64,000 nucleotides of DNA, from positions 150,427-214,426 of the forward strand of contig NZ_LT635493.1 in assembly GCF_900120405.1 (NCBI RefSeq), in the 5' to 3' direction. A model generated the notes under the pieces. It searched no databases and was not told the origin of the DNA. It saw only the letters and a list, made by a program, of their open reading frames with translations. Shown piece after piece: positions 28,294-36,231 of this stretch (position 1 is the stretch's first letter; every line of letters begins with the position of its first letter). The stretch comes from Urinicoccus massiliensis. GTDB taxonomy: Bacteria; Bacillota; Clostridia; Tissierellales; Peptoniphilaceae. The translations under genes and the position numbers were made by a program.

Positions 28294-29283
28294 CTAGCGG
28301 GGAGTAAAGCCCATTTTCTTGTAGACCTTCCGTAAAATCTTAGTCGCCCGTCTTGAGGCCTTTTCTGCCCCTTGGCGGTAGACTTCTTCCAAGTAGGCCT
28401 TGTCGCTGCGAATTTCATGGAAGCGGTCCCGGATGGGTCCAATTTCTCCAATGACAGCTTCCGCCACGTCTTCCTTTAAGACTCCATAGCCCTTGCCATC
28501 ATAGTCCTTTAAAAGGTCTTCAATGGTCCGACCGGAACAAGCAGAATAGATATCCAGGAGGTTTTTCACCCCGGCTTGCTGGTCATTGTAGGCAATATGG
28601 CCTTCTGAATCCGTCACAGCCCGTTTGAACTTCCGACGGATGACATCGTCTTGGTCCAAAATCAAGATAAAGGAGTTTTCATCCGCATCGGACTTGGACA
28701 TCTTCTTGGTGGGGTCTTGGAGGCTCATAACCCGACCTCCCACCTTGGCCTTGAGCATTTCCGGCAAGACAAAGGTTTCAGAATAGCGAGAGTTAAAACG
28801 TTCTGCCAGGTCTCTTGTAATTTCAATATGTTGCTTTTGGTCGTCTCCCACCGGGACATAGTGGGTCCCATAAAGGAGGATGTCTGCCGCCATAAGGACA
28901 GGATAGTTTAAGAGGCCGGCATTGACTTCATTGGTTTTTTCTGCCTTGGACTTAAACTGGGTCATCCTTTGCAATTGACCCAGGCCTGTCATGGTATTTA
29001 AGAGCCACATTAATTCCACATGGGCCGGAACGTGGGACTGGATATAGATGGTAGACTTGTCTGGGTCAATCCCTACAGCCAGGTAGAGGGCCAGGATGTC
29101 CAGACTATGGGCCCTTAAAACCTTGGGCTCTTGAGGGACGGTTATAGCGTGCATGTCGGCTATACAATAAATACAGTCATAGTCTTCTTGGAGGGGCGGA
29201 AAGTTCCTTAAGGCCCCTATATAATTTCCCAGGGTTAGGTTCCCTGAGGGTTGAATTCCACTATATACGATTTTTTTATCCAT
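28294..29283 (-). CDS. trpS: tryptophanyl-tRNA synthetase
   Basis: The start is the ATG at 29283 (329 residues), with AAAGGA upstream. This class I enzyme shows SGIQPSGNLTLGNYIGAL near residue 8 (TLGN as the HIGH motif) and TKKMSKSDADENSF near 195 (KMSKS). It charges tRNA-Trp. Only 87 bp separate it from the divergent aminopeptidase gene, and no T-box is present. Confidence 0.97.
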   Translation of the reverse strand: MDKKIVYSGIQPSGNLTLGNYIGALRNFPPLQEDYDCIYCIADMHAITVPQEPKVLRAHSLDILALYLAVGIDPDKSTIYIQSHVPAHVELMWLLNTMTGLGQLQRMTQFKSKAEKTNEVNAGLLNYPVLMAADILLYGTHYVPVGDDQKQHIEITRDLAERFNSRYSETFVLPEMLKAKVGGRVMSLQDPTKKMSKSDADENSFILILDQDDVIRRKFKRAVTDSEGHIAYNDQQAGVKNLLDIYSACSGRTIEDLLKDYDGKGYGVLKEDVAEAVIGEIGPIRDRFHEIRSDKAYLEEVYRQGAEKASRRATKILRKVYKKMGFTPR

Positions 29284-29369
29284 AAAATTTCCTTTCAAAC
29301 TGCTGATGGTCTTTCAAAAGAAATCTTCCCTGTGTTACAATAGAAGGCAAACACTTAAGGAGGAAATCT

Positions 29370-30365
29370 ATGTATTGGTTTTATAAAAAAGGTCCGAAAA
29401 ATAACTTGTGCGATGTCCCGGGAGTCCGGGTGGGCCACTTGACCCTGGAAGACCCTAGCCGGGGAGTCCACACGGGGATTACGGCCATCCTACCACCGGG
29501 AGACAACCCCTATCGGGATAAATTCATTGCCGCCGCCCACCGGATCAACGGCTTTGGCAAGCCCCTGGGCCTGGACCAAGTCCGGGAGCTGGGAGAGATT
29601 GAGTCCCCCATCCTCTTAACCAACACCCTATCCATTGGGGATGCCTGTCGGGGACTTTTGGACTACATGATAGACTTGGACCCAACCATTGGCCGTCCCA
29701 CCACCATCAACCCCCTGGTTTTGGAGTGTAATGATGGGAATATCAATGACATCCGCCTCATGGCCCTGGAGCCTGGACATGCCCTGGAAGCCATCCAGTC
29801 TGCCAGAGAAGATTTTGACCAGGGATCCCTAGGAGCCGGAACTGGCATGGTCTGCTATGGCCTCAAGGGAGGCATCGGGTCCGCTTCCAGGGTCCTGGAA
29901 GTCCAAGACAAGACCTACACCCTGGGAGCCCTGGTCCTAGCCAATTTTGGATCCACCCAGGACCTTTGCATCCTGGGTCAAAAGCTGGGTCCTGACCTAG
30001 TCCAAGAGGAAACGGAAGACCAGGGATCCATTGTCACCATCCTGGCCACAGACCTTCCCCTGGATTCCCGCCAGCTCCTCCGCCTTTGTAAAAGGGTCCA
30101 ATCCGGCATCGCCCGAACCGGGTCCTTTAGCGGTCACGGTAGCGGAGAATTCGCCCTGGCCTTTACTAGCTGCCCTAATCCTTCTATCAAAGATCCTGAC
30201 CTAAACCCCATCTTTCGCGCCACTGTGGAAGTGGTGGAAGAAAGCATCCTAAAGAGCCTCTACCTCAACCAATCCAAGAGGGCATATTCAGGCAAGGTCT
30301 TCCAGTCCTTACAAGACCGGGCCCGGGACCGCAGAGTCATCCTACCAGACCTAGCGACGGACTAG
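29370..30365 (+). CDS. P1 family (DmpA-like) aminopeptidase
   Basis: A 331-residue N-terminal-nucleophile enzyme of the S58/P1 family. Residues 15-25 (DVPGVRVGHLT) and SLGAGTGM(V)CYGLKGGIGSASR near 153-174 are signatures; autocleavage is expected between Gly170 and Ser171, making Ser171 the nucleophile. Family members cleave N-terminal amino acids or D-amino-acid amides. AAGGAGG lies 7 bp upstream of the ATG. Its 3' end overlaps the convergent amidohydrolase gene by 15 bp. Confidence 0.9.
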   Translation: MYWFYKKGPKNNLCDVPGVRVGHLTLEDPSRGVHTGITAILPPGDNPYRDKFIAAAHRINGFGKPLGLDQVRELGEIESPILLTNTLSIGDACRGLLDYMIDLDPTIGRPTTINPLVLECNDGNINDIRLMALEPGHALEAIQSAREDFDQGSLGAGTGMVCYGLKGGIGSASRVLEVQDKTYTLGALVLANFGSTQDLCILGQKLGPDLVQEETEDQGSIVTILATDLPLDSRQLLRLCKRVQSGIARTGSFSGHGSGEFALAFTSCPNPSIKDPDLNPIFRATVEVVEESILKSLYLNQSKRAYSGKVFQSLQDRARDRRVILPDLATD

Positions 30366-31631
30366 TTGGTCCATCCGGTCTTGAACTGTCTTTAAAAGAT
30401 TGTCATAGTCAATCTTGGTCAATTGACGGTCCTTTAAGACAAATTCCCCATCAATTAAGACCGATTCTACATCTTCTGCCTGGGCAGAATAGCAAAGGGC
30501 GGAGATTAGGTTGTTCTTGGGGGTAAAGGAGGCTGATTTCAAGTTGAAGATGGCTAAATCAGCTGCCTTACCCTCTTCAATGGATCCTACTTGGTCCTCT
30601 AGCCCCAGGGCCTTGGCCCCGTTAATGGTGGCCATCTTTAAGATTTCCATGGCCGGTAGGGCCTTGGGATCCATGCTGACAGCCTTGTTGACAATGGATC
30701 CAATGTGGATTTCTTCCAATATATTTTGATTGTTGTTGGAGGAATCTCCATCGGTTCCAATCCCCATGACAATGCCCTTGTCCAGCATCTTTTGTACCGG
30801 GGTGAAGCCTGAGGCCAATTTTAGGTTACTGGAGGGGTTGTAGATGGGATAAAAACGCCGATTCTTTACCAGGTCCATCTCTTCCTCAGTAATGTGGACA
30901 CAGTGGGCCGCAATGACATGGAGGTCCAACATACCCAAAGATTCAATATATTGGATGGGGGTCATGTAGTGGTCCCGTTTACAGTCTTCCACTTCCTTGA
31001 TGGTTTCGGACATGTGGATGTTAATAACCCCGTCCATTTCCTTGGCCAGGTCAATAATTTCCTTTAAATAGTCCTCGCCACAGGTGTAGATGGCGTGGGG
31101 AGAAGGCACCACCCGGAGACGGCCCTTGCCTTTTTTGTGGTATTTTTGATAGAGGGCCCGGGTTTGGTCCAGCTTCAAATCCTTGTCCCCGTCCTCAATC
31201 AAGCCCCGGGTCAAGATACCCCTCATCCCAATTTCCAAGGCGGCATCTCCCACCCGGTCCATTTCATAGTATTGGTCACAAAAACAAGTGGCCCCAGACC
31301 GGATCATTTCAGCCATGGACAGCAGGGACCCCCAGTAGATGTCCTCCCGGTTTAACTTGGCTTCAATGGGCCAAATGGCATCTTCCAGCCAGGTTTGCAG
31401 TTCTAAGTCGTCGGCATAGTTCCGTAAAAGACTCATGCCCAGGTGGGTGTGTCCGTTGATAAAGCCCGGGGTTACTAATTTTTCCCGACCATCCAAGACC
31501 TCGTCTGCCAGGACGTCTAAATTTTTCCCAATCTTGGCAATCCGCCCCTCCTCAATATAGAGGTCCATATCCTCCTGGATTTTTTCTTCAATTACATCTA
31601 AAAAACGTGTATTTCTAATCAATAATGACAT
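30351..31631 (-). CDS. MTA/SAH deaminase-like amidohydrolase
   Basis: The start is set at the ATG at 31631 (426 residues), because GGGGGA is correctly spaced for it and abuts the ATG six bases upstream. Metal-binding motifs are NGHTHLGMS near residue 60, NIHMSET near 215, AAHCVH near 245 and GTDGDSSNNN near 300. Such proteins deaminate methylthioadenosine or S-adenosylhomocysteine, or act as guanine-like deaminases; the exact substrate is inference. It is a single gene, convergent with the P1 peptidase. Confidence 0.88.
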   Translation of the reverse strand: MSLLIRNTRFLDVIEEKIQEDMDLYIEEGRIAKIGKNLDVLADEVLDGREKLVTPGFINGHTHLGMSLLRNYADDLELQTWLEDAIWPIEAKLNREDIYWGSLLSMAEMIRSGATCFCDQYYEMDRVGDAALEIGMRGILTRGLIEDGDKDLKLDQTRALYQKYHKKGKGRLRVVPSPHAIYTCGEDYLKEIIDLAKEMDGVINIHMSETIKEVEDCKRDHYMTPIQYIESLGMLDLHVIAAHCVHITEEEMDLVKNRRFYPIYNPSSNLKLASGFTPVQKMLDKGIVMGIGTDGDSSNNNQNILEEIHIGSIVNKAVSMDPKALPAMEILKMATINGAKALGLEDQVGSIEEGKAADLAIFNLKSASFTPKNNLISALCYSAQAEDVESVLIDGEFVLKDRQLTKIDYDNLLKTVQDRMDQLVRR

Positions 31632-31721
31632 AATCATCCCCCTTTTCTTTTAGTATATCAAAAGATGGGTCCTTTTACATAAGATTTTTCCGGTCTTTTT
31701 AGCAAAAATTTCCTTAAACCC

Positions 31722-31750
31722 TTTACCCCAGGCTCCAAATAGTGTATAAT
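31722..31750 (+). promoter_or_regulatory. rpsD promoter
   Basis: The -10 TATAAT (31745-31750) has an upstream TG. A weaker -35 TTTACC (31722-31727) lies at 17 bp. The 5' untranslated region is about 47 nt and may hold an S4 autoregulatory site, but I cannot show one. Confidence 0.75.
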
Positions 31751-31804
31751 GCTTCATGGCTTATAAATTATCGCGGCAGAAAATTTATAGGAGATGAAAA
31801 TTTA

Positions 31805-32401
31805 ATGGCAAAGATGATGGGACCCCGTTTTAAAGAATCTAGAAGATTGGGGTTAAATGTATGCGGGCATCCAAAGGCTATGAAACGTGCCGTAAAGGGA
31901 ACTGCTCGTTCAGACAAAAAATTAACTGAATATGGTAAGCAATTATTAGAAAAACAACGTCTTCGTGCTTACTACGGCGTTATGGAAAAACAATTTGTAA
32001 ACTACTTCCTAGAAGCAAAGAAATCCAAGGAACAAACAGGTCCAGCCCTAGTTAAGATTCTTGAATCTCGCTTGGACAACATGACCTACCGCATGGGATT
32101 TGCTTCTTCCATCCGTCAAGCTCGTCAAATGGTAACCCATGGACACATGCTTGTAAATGGTAAAAAAGTAGATATTCCTTCCTACCGTTTAAGCGTTGGC
32201 GACCAAGTTGCTCTAGCTCCAAGAGGAAAAAAAGTTGACTTATTTAAAGACAACTACGAAACAAACTTCGTAACTTCCTATCCTTACATCAGCAAGGACA
32301 AGGACCTAAAGGCAACCTTCTCTGCTGAAATCAACCGTGAAGATATTCCAGTAGAAATTGAAGACCAATTAATCGTTGAATTCTATTCTAAGAATATGTA
32401 A
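31805..32401 (+). CDS. rpsD: 30S ribosomal protein S4
   Basis: The start is set at the ATG at 31805 (198 residues), where the conserved S4 body begins ([12 protein letters not shown]), with GGAGAT upstream. The S4 RNA-binding domain (about 90-150; [28 protein letters not shown]) is intact. There is a single N-terminal cysteine, so it is of the zinc-free type. S4 nucleates 30S assembly. It stands alone with its own promoter, not beside rpoA. Confidence 0.97.
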   Translation: MAKMMGPRFKESRRLGLNVCGHPKAMKRAVKGTARSDKKLTEYGKQLLEKQRLRAYYGVMEKQFVNYFLEAKKSKEQTGPALVKILESRLDNMTYRMGFASSIRQARQMVTHGHMLVNGKKVDIPSYRLSVGDQVALAPRGKKVDLFKDNYETNFVTSYPYISKDKDLKATFSAEINREDIPVEIEDQLIVEFYSKNM

Positions 32402-32407
32402 TTCATC

Positions 32408-32433
32408 AAAGAGAGCCTCGGCTCTCTTTTTTT
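32408..32433 (+). terminator. rpsD terminator
   Basis: The stem AAAGAGAG/CTCTCTTT with loop CCTCGG is followed by a T-run, starting 6 bp after the rpsD stop. Confidence 0.88.
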
Positions 32434-32445
32434 ATGCCCTTCCAC

Positions 32446-32484
32446 AAAAAAAAGTGCTTGGATCCAAATCCAGCACTTTTTTCT
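32446..32484. terminator. bidirectional terminator interrupted by the first IS
   Basis: AAAGTGCT/AGCACTTT with an inner GGAT/ATCC stem is flanked by an A-run and by TTTTTTCT. That last 8-mer is the target duplicated by the IS. It appears to have served both rpsD (plus) and the universal stress gene (minus) before the insertion. Confidence 0.75.
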
Positions 32485-32492
32485 GGTTCTAT

Positions 32493-32534
32493 AATAAATG
32501 TTGGGGTCCCCCTAGACTCCAACATTTATTTTTT
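32493..32534 (+). terminator. left-end terminator inside the IS
   Basis: A perfect 12-bp inverted repeat (AATAAATGTTGG at 32493-32504 with CCAACATTTATT at 32519-32530), extendable inward by a few pairs, is followed by a T-run. It would block transcription entering from outside. It is present in the other copies at 40920-40961 and 56679-56720. Confidence 0.7.
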
Positions 32535-32545
32535 GCCATAAAAAA

Positions 32546-32612
32546 TGCACTTATCTCTTTTTTCCTTTACAATAAAGTTACCACAACAAAATGAAAGGGT
32601 GAGATAAGTGCA
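32546..32612 (+). promoter_or_regulatory. inverted repeat covering the transposase start
   Basis: TGCACTTATCTC (32546-32557) is perfectly complementary to GAGATAAGTGCA (32601-32612), which contains the GTG start at 32608. A transcript entering from outside would fold and hide the start; one starting between the arms would not. Equivalent positions are 40973-41039 and 56601-56667. No clear promoter was found between the arms. Confidence 0.6.
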
Positions 32613-33789
32613 AAACTATACTAACACAAATCTATTGAATTTAAAAGGTGTCTCTATTGACGAGGTGGTCTCTTTTGATGATCACATTGATGTAAAACTC
32701 CATTCTTTATACAAGGAGGGACTTTGTCCTGTTTGTGGGCATAAGACCTCTCGCATCCATGATTATCGTCTGCAAAGGATCCAACATACGCCCATTGGCT
32801 TGCGGAAGGTCTTTCTTTTTCTTCGGAAGAAGCGCTTTGTTTGTCCTCATTGTCAGAAGCGTTTTTATGAGTCTTTGGATTTCTTAGCTCCTTATTCTAG
32901 ACGGACTAAGGATCTCCACTTCTTTATCCAAGACCAATTAAAACAGGTCCGGTCTTTATCTTCTATTGCCAAGGACTTGGGTTTATCTTCCTCTTGTCTC
33001 ACAAGCTATCTAAAGTTGGCTCCAAGGAGGCGGCCAAATCTTCCTCGGGTCTTAAGTATGGATGAGTTTAAGGGAAATGCTGGTGGGGATAAATACCAAT
33101 GTATTTTAGTGGATCCAATCCATCACCAGGTACTGGATATTTTACCCTCTCGACGAAAGAAGGCTTTAATGGACTACTTTTCTTCTTTTCCCAAGGAAGA
33201 ACGAAGAAGGGTGAAGTATGTGGTTATGGATATGAGTCATCTTTTCTACGCCGTCTTAAAGGAATTCTTCCCTCAGGCAACCTTCATTGCGGATAAGTTT
33301 CATTTTGCCAGACAAGTCTTTTGGGCCTTAGAGAATGTCCGCAAGACACGACAAAAGACAAGGGATGCAAAGTATCGTCTCTACTTTAAACGGTCCAAGT
33401 CCATCCTACGGAAAAAAGGCAGTCGGCTAAGCCCCGAAGAAAAAGAAAAATTGGAGCTAATGCTTTGGCAAGACAAGGAAATCAAAGAAGCTTATCTTTT
33501 AAAAGAACGCTTTTATGACGTCTTAGATGCCTCCAGCAAAGAAGAAGCAAGACAGGCCTTAGACAAGTGGCTGTGGGTTGCTAAAGAAAGTGGATTAAAG
33601 GAATTTAAAGCCAGTATTCGGGCCTATGAAAACTGGAAAGAAGAAATCCTAAACGCCTTTTCCACAGGCATCACCAATGGACAAACAGAAGGCTTTAACA
33701 ACAAAATCAAAGTGATTAAACGGGTTTCCTATGGGTATCGGAATTTTGAGAACTTTAAGAGTCGCATTTTAATGGTCTTTCGAGCATAA
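32608..33789 (+). CDS. ISL3-family transposase, copy 1
   Basis: A 393-residue transposase with a GTG start. The N-terminal zinc-finger domain has CPVCGHK near residue 38 and CPHCQKRF near 80. A helix-turn-helix region (about 100-135) and a DDE nuclease follow: Asp in SMDEFKGN near 149, Asp in VMDMSHLF and IADKFHFA, and Glu in GQTEGFNNKIK near 365. It catalyses cut-and-paste movement of the IS. The frame is intact. Its protein is identical to copy 2 and differs from copy 3 at one residue. Confidence 0.96.
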   Translation: MQNYTNTNLLNLKGVSIDEVVSFDDHIDVKLHSLYKEGLCPVCGHKTSRIHDYRLQRIQHTPIGLRKVFLFLRKKRFVCPHCQKRFYESLDFLAPYSRRTKDLHFFIQDQLKQVRSLSSIAKDLGLSSSCLTSYLKLAPRRRPNLPRVLSMDEFKGNAGGDKYQCILVDPIHHQVLDILPSRRKKALMDYFSSFPKEERRRVKYVVMDMSHLFYAVLKEFFPQATFIADKFHFARQVFWALENVRKTRQKTRDAKYRLYFKRSKSILRKKGSRLSPEEKEKLELMLWQDKEIKEAYLLKERFYDVLDASSKEEARQALDKWLWVAKESGLKEFKASIRAYENWKEEILNAFSTGITNGQTEGFNNKIKVIKRVSYGYRNFENFKSRILMVFRA

Positions 33790-33842
33790 GAAAGGGGCGA
33801 GAATGAATCTCACCCCAACATTTGACAAAGAGCCTTTTTTCT

Positions 33843-34286
33843 TTAATCTTCTTTTGACTTAACCACCAGGACAGAAACCTTGGATTGGTTCAGGACCTTG
33901 GAGGAAACACTGCCCAGGAGGGTCCTGGAGAAGGCCCCTAGGCCCCGGTTACCCATGACAATCAAGTCCACTTCTTTTTCCAGGGCCACTTCTTCAATTT
34001 CTTGGGAGGCACTACCTGTAGTGTAGAGGGTTTCAAGACCATAGGGATAGTCCTTTAAGCTTTTTTCCACATCTTCAAGGATAAATTCCGCCCTTTCCTG
34101 GTTGGCCTTGGACACTTCCATGCTATAGGGGAAATTCGATGGATATTGCTCAAAAATACTGACTTCCGGAATAACAGTCAGGATAATAAGGTCGGATTGG
34201 AATTTTTCTCCAATTTCACAGGCCGCCTTGATAATCTTTTTCGAGGCCTTGGACCCATCGATGGGGATTAAAATACGTTTAAACAT
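33843..34286 (-). CDS. universal stress protein (UspA family)
   Basis: The start is the ATG at 34286 (147 residues), with AGAGGTG upstream. It has the Usp fold, beginning RILIPIDGSKAS, and the ATP-binding GNRGLGAFSRTLLGSVS near 120-136 (G-x2-G-x9-G-S/T type). Such proteins help survival under stress; the ligand is not known. Its stop is separated from the original terminator by the first IS copy. Confidence 0.93.
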   Translation of the reverse strand: MFKRILIPIDGSKASKKIIKAACEIGEKFQSDLIILTVIPEVSIFEQYPSNFPYSMEVSKANQERAEFILEDVEKSLKDYPYGLETLYTTGSASQEIEEVALEKEVDLIVMGNRGLGAFSRTLLGSVSSKVLNQSKVSVLVVKSKED

Positions 34287-34351
34287 AGACTCACCTCTTT
34301 CTAGTCTATTTATACCCCATTTGTCCCATTTCAACAGGAAAAATTCCCAAT

Positions 34352-34374
34352 AAAAAAACGGTGGTTTCCCACCG
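34352..34374 (-). terminator. terminator of the G5/3D protein gene
   Basis: The stem CGGTGG/CCACCG with a GAAA loop is followed by seven T, starting 4 bp after the stop codon. Confidence 0.88.
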
Positions 34375-34378
34375 CTTC

Positions 34379-35380
34379 TTAATTTTCTAATACATAGACA
34401 ACAACATTTCTACGGCCAAAGCGTCTGGCTTCAGCGCTGGACCCGTAGAAAAGGTCGATTCTTTTTCCCTTGATGGCTCCGCCGGTATCTTCTGCTACTG
34501 CATAGCCATAGGTTGGAAAACCGTCAGCACTTTCAATGTAGAGCTTGCTTCCAAGAGGAATCACTCTGGGGTCTACAGCTACGGCGCCAATTCTTGCCCG
34601 GGTTCCCAGGGCTGTCCTGGAACCGGCACTGGGGTCATAGGCTGTTGCCTGCATGACAATCTTCTTAAGAACTTGCTTGCCTTCAAAATTCACCTTGGAA
34701 TAGGTGGATGTTTGTGGTCTTTCCTTGGTTCCCACTTGGGTAATTTCCGGAAGCATTTCTTGAACCACTTGACTGGCGGTTACCATGGTTCCTGTCACTT
34801 GACCAGCAATTTTTGTCACTTCCACTTGGTCGTTGACAATTCCATTGATTCCCTTTTGGATGACCTTTCTTTGTCCCTTGTAGAGTTGGTCGGTTTCCAC
34901 CGTTTCCTTAGTGAAAGGAATTTCCCGAGTTTGGACACTCTTGCTGGTCCGGTGGGTGGTTACTTGAACTACTGTTCCCAAAGGAACCACTTGGTCTCTT
35001 GCTGGAAGGACTTGGTCTTGGTCTTCTATATAGACACCTGCCGCCCCTAGGATTCCTTGGGCCGTATCTCCAGCAACCCGAACTCGTTTGATTTGTCCGT
35101 CTACGATTAAAACCCGGTCTCTTTCTTGAGAAACCACAATTTCCTTATCCCTTAATTCATCCAGGGGGGTTGTCAATTCAGGACTTACCCAGGTCTTGTC
35201 GCTTACCAGAATTCCTTCTTCTTTTAAAGCATCTGCCAGGGTTTGTCCCTTTAGGCTGATTTCTTTTTTACTTCCGTTAAATTGTATGTTTACTTTTCCC
35301 CCAATAAAACCTGTTAACAATGGCGTAACAGTGAGTAGGCCAGCCATGGATACCAGGCTGAGTCTTTTGCGCCAATTCAT
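34379..35380 (-). CDS. secreted G5/3D-domain cell-wall protein (YabE/RpfB-like)
   Basis: A 333-residue exported protein with an N-terminal signal or membrane segment (about 5-25). Two ubiquitin-like DUF348 domains (about 28-145) are followed by a G5 domain (about 150-225) and a C-terminal 3D domain (about 240-333; TAYDPSAGSRTALGTRARIGAVAVDP, YAVAEDTGGAIKGKRIDLF) with the three aspartates typical of lytic transglycosylase-like proteins. It probably remodels peptidoglycan. It is a single gene with a strong promoter and a 5' untranslated region of about 80 nt. Confidence 0.92.
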   Translation of the reverse strand: MNWRKRLSLVSMAGLLTVTPLLTGFIGGKVNIQFNGSKKEISLKGQTLADALKEEGILVSDKTWVSPELTTPLDELRDKEIVVSQERDRVLIVDGQIKRVRVAGDTAQGILGAAGVYIEDQDQVLPARDQVVPLGTVVQVTTHRTSKSVQTREIPFTKETVETDQLYKGQRKVIQKGINGIVNDQVEVTKIAGQVTGTMVTASQVVQEMLPEITQVGTKERPQTSTYSKVNFEGKQVLKKIVMQATAYDPSAGSRTALGTRARIGAVAVDPRVIPLGSKLYIESADGFPTYGYAVAEDTGGAIKGKRIDLFYGSSAEARRFGRRNVVVYVLEN

Positions 35381-35467
35381 GTTTTACGGACACCTCCAAT
35401 AATTTTTTGATTACAATCTTGTATAATTTGTTACTAATTTGTTACTTCTGTAATTTTTACAAGTCTA

Positions 35468-35496
35468 ATTGTAACCTTTTTGTTTCTTTTTGTCAA
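35468..35496 (-). promoter_or_regulatory. promoter of the G5/3D protein gene
   Basis: A consensus -35 TTGACA (35491-35496) and -10 TACAAT (35468-35473) are separated by 17 bp. The leader includes two AGTAACAAATT direct repeats. Confidence 0.85.
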
Positions 35497-35520
35497 TGAA
35501 AGATCTCTTTTTTAGCGCAA

Positions 35521-35565
35521 AAAAATAAAAACTGCCCGGTTAAAACAAGTAACCAAGCAGTTTTT
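35521..35565. terminator. terminator of the Nudix gene
   Basis: The stem AAAACTGC-GGTT/AACC-GCAGTTTT, with a small internal loop and a nine-base loop, has T-rich flanks on both sides. In minus sense it ends the mscL-Nudix transcript, 37 bp after the Nudix stop. Confidence 0.75.
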
Positions 35566-35601
35566 CGCCTTTTTATTTAATTATTACAATTCGGTGACAG
35601 G

Positions 35602-36231
35602 TCAAGAGTTTTCACCTTTTTTAATGACTTGGACAAGACCTAGGGTTAGGCCCGCCGTCATCCCCCAGATGACATAGTCCTGCCAAGAGTAAAAATAAAT
35701 CCTCTCCTTGGTCAAGGACCAGGGGTAGTCCCTACCTCCCGGAATCAGTCCTAGGGGAAAGTTCTCCGGCAAGTCCAGGCTGGTTTTCAGGTCATAAGCC
35801 TGGGGTTCTTCTTTTAAGAAAAAATCTAGGGGCACTGCAAAGACATGGTCCACCTCTCGAGGATTGGGCCGGATGTCTTCCAGGTCAAGGCCTCGAATTT
35901 CCCCTACAAAGGCCCGGACAGCCCGGCCATCTCGCCGGATGACATAGTCCGCCTCTCCATAGATTTCAATTTGGGACTCTTCCAGGTTGAGTTCCTCCAT
36001 GGCTTCTCTTAGGGCAGCCTGGCGAGGACTCTCTCCTTCTTCAATAGACCCTCCGGGAAAGGAAATTTCCCCAGGCTGGGTCCTTAAGTCCGCCGCCCTC
36101 TTTTCAAATAAGATGCGGAGGCCTCCCTGGACCCGGATTAGGGGAATCAAAACGGCATGGCGGTTCTCTATAAAAAGGGGCCCTGCCTGCCTCTTTTGAA
36201 AAAGATCCTTAAGCTTCATGGGATTTTTCAT
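35602..36231 (-). CDS. Nudix hydrolase, CoA pyrophosphatase type
   Basis: A 209-residue protein. The Nudix box GGSIEEGESPRQAALREAMEEL lies near residues 60-82, with the G-x5-E-x7-REAMEEL pattern, preceded by QPGEISFPGG, typical of CoA-diphosphatases of the NudL/YeaB type. These cleave CoA or its derivatives to 3',5'-ADP and acyl-phosphopantetheine. The start overlaps mscL by 23 bp; an ATG at 36219 is an alternative. Confidence 0.9.
   Translation of the reverse strand: MKNPMKLKDLFQKRQAGPLFIENRHAVLIPLIRVQGGLRILFEKRAADLRTQPGEISFPGGSIEEGESPRQAALREAMEELNLEESQIEIYGEADYVIRRDGRAVRAFVGEIRGLDLEDIRPNPREVDHVFAVPLDFFLKEEPQAYDLKTSLDLPENFPLGLIPGGRDYPWSLTKERIYFYSWQDYVIWGMTAGLTLGLVQVIKKGENS

Larger units (their letters stand above)
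32485..33834 (+). mobile_element. ISL3-family insertion sequence, copy 1
   Basis: A 1350-bp intact element. The left end GGTTCTATAATAAATGTTGG and right end (inverted) GGCTCTTTGTCAAATGTTGG are imperfect terminal inverted repeats of 23 bp with 18 matches. The 8-bp target duplication TTTTTTCT is at 32477-32484 and 33835-33842. It holds one transposase gene. The element lies between the terminator hairpin at 32446 and the universal stress protein gene. It is nearly identical to copies 2 and 3. Confidence 0.96.

Noticed and set aside
28076-28297. A plus-strand open frame in the valS leader
   Set aside because: The region is the T-box leader, promoter and trpS terminator; the frame has no ribosome binding site.
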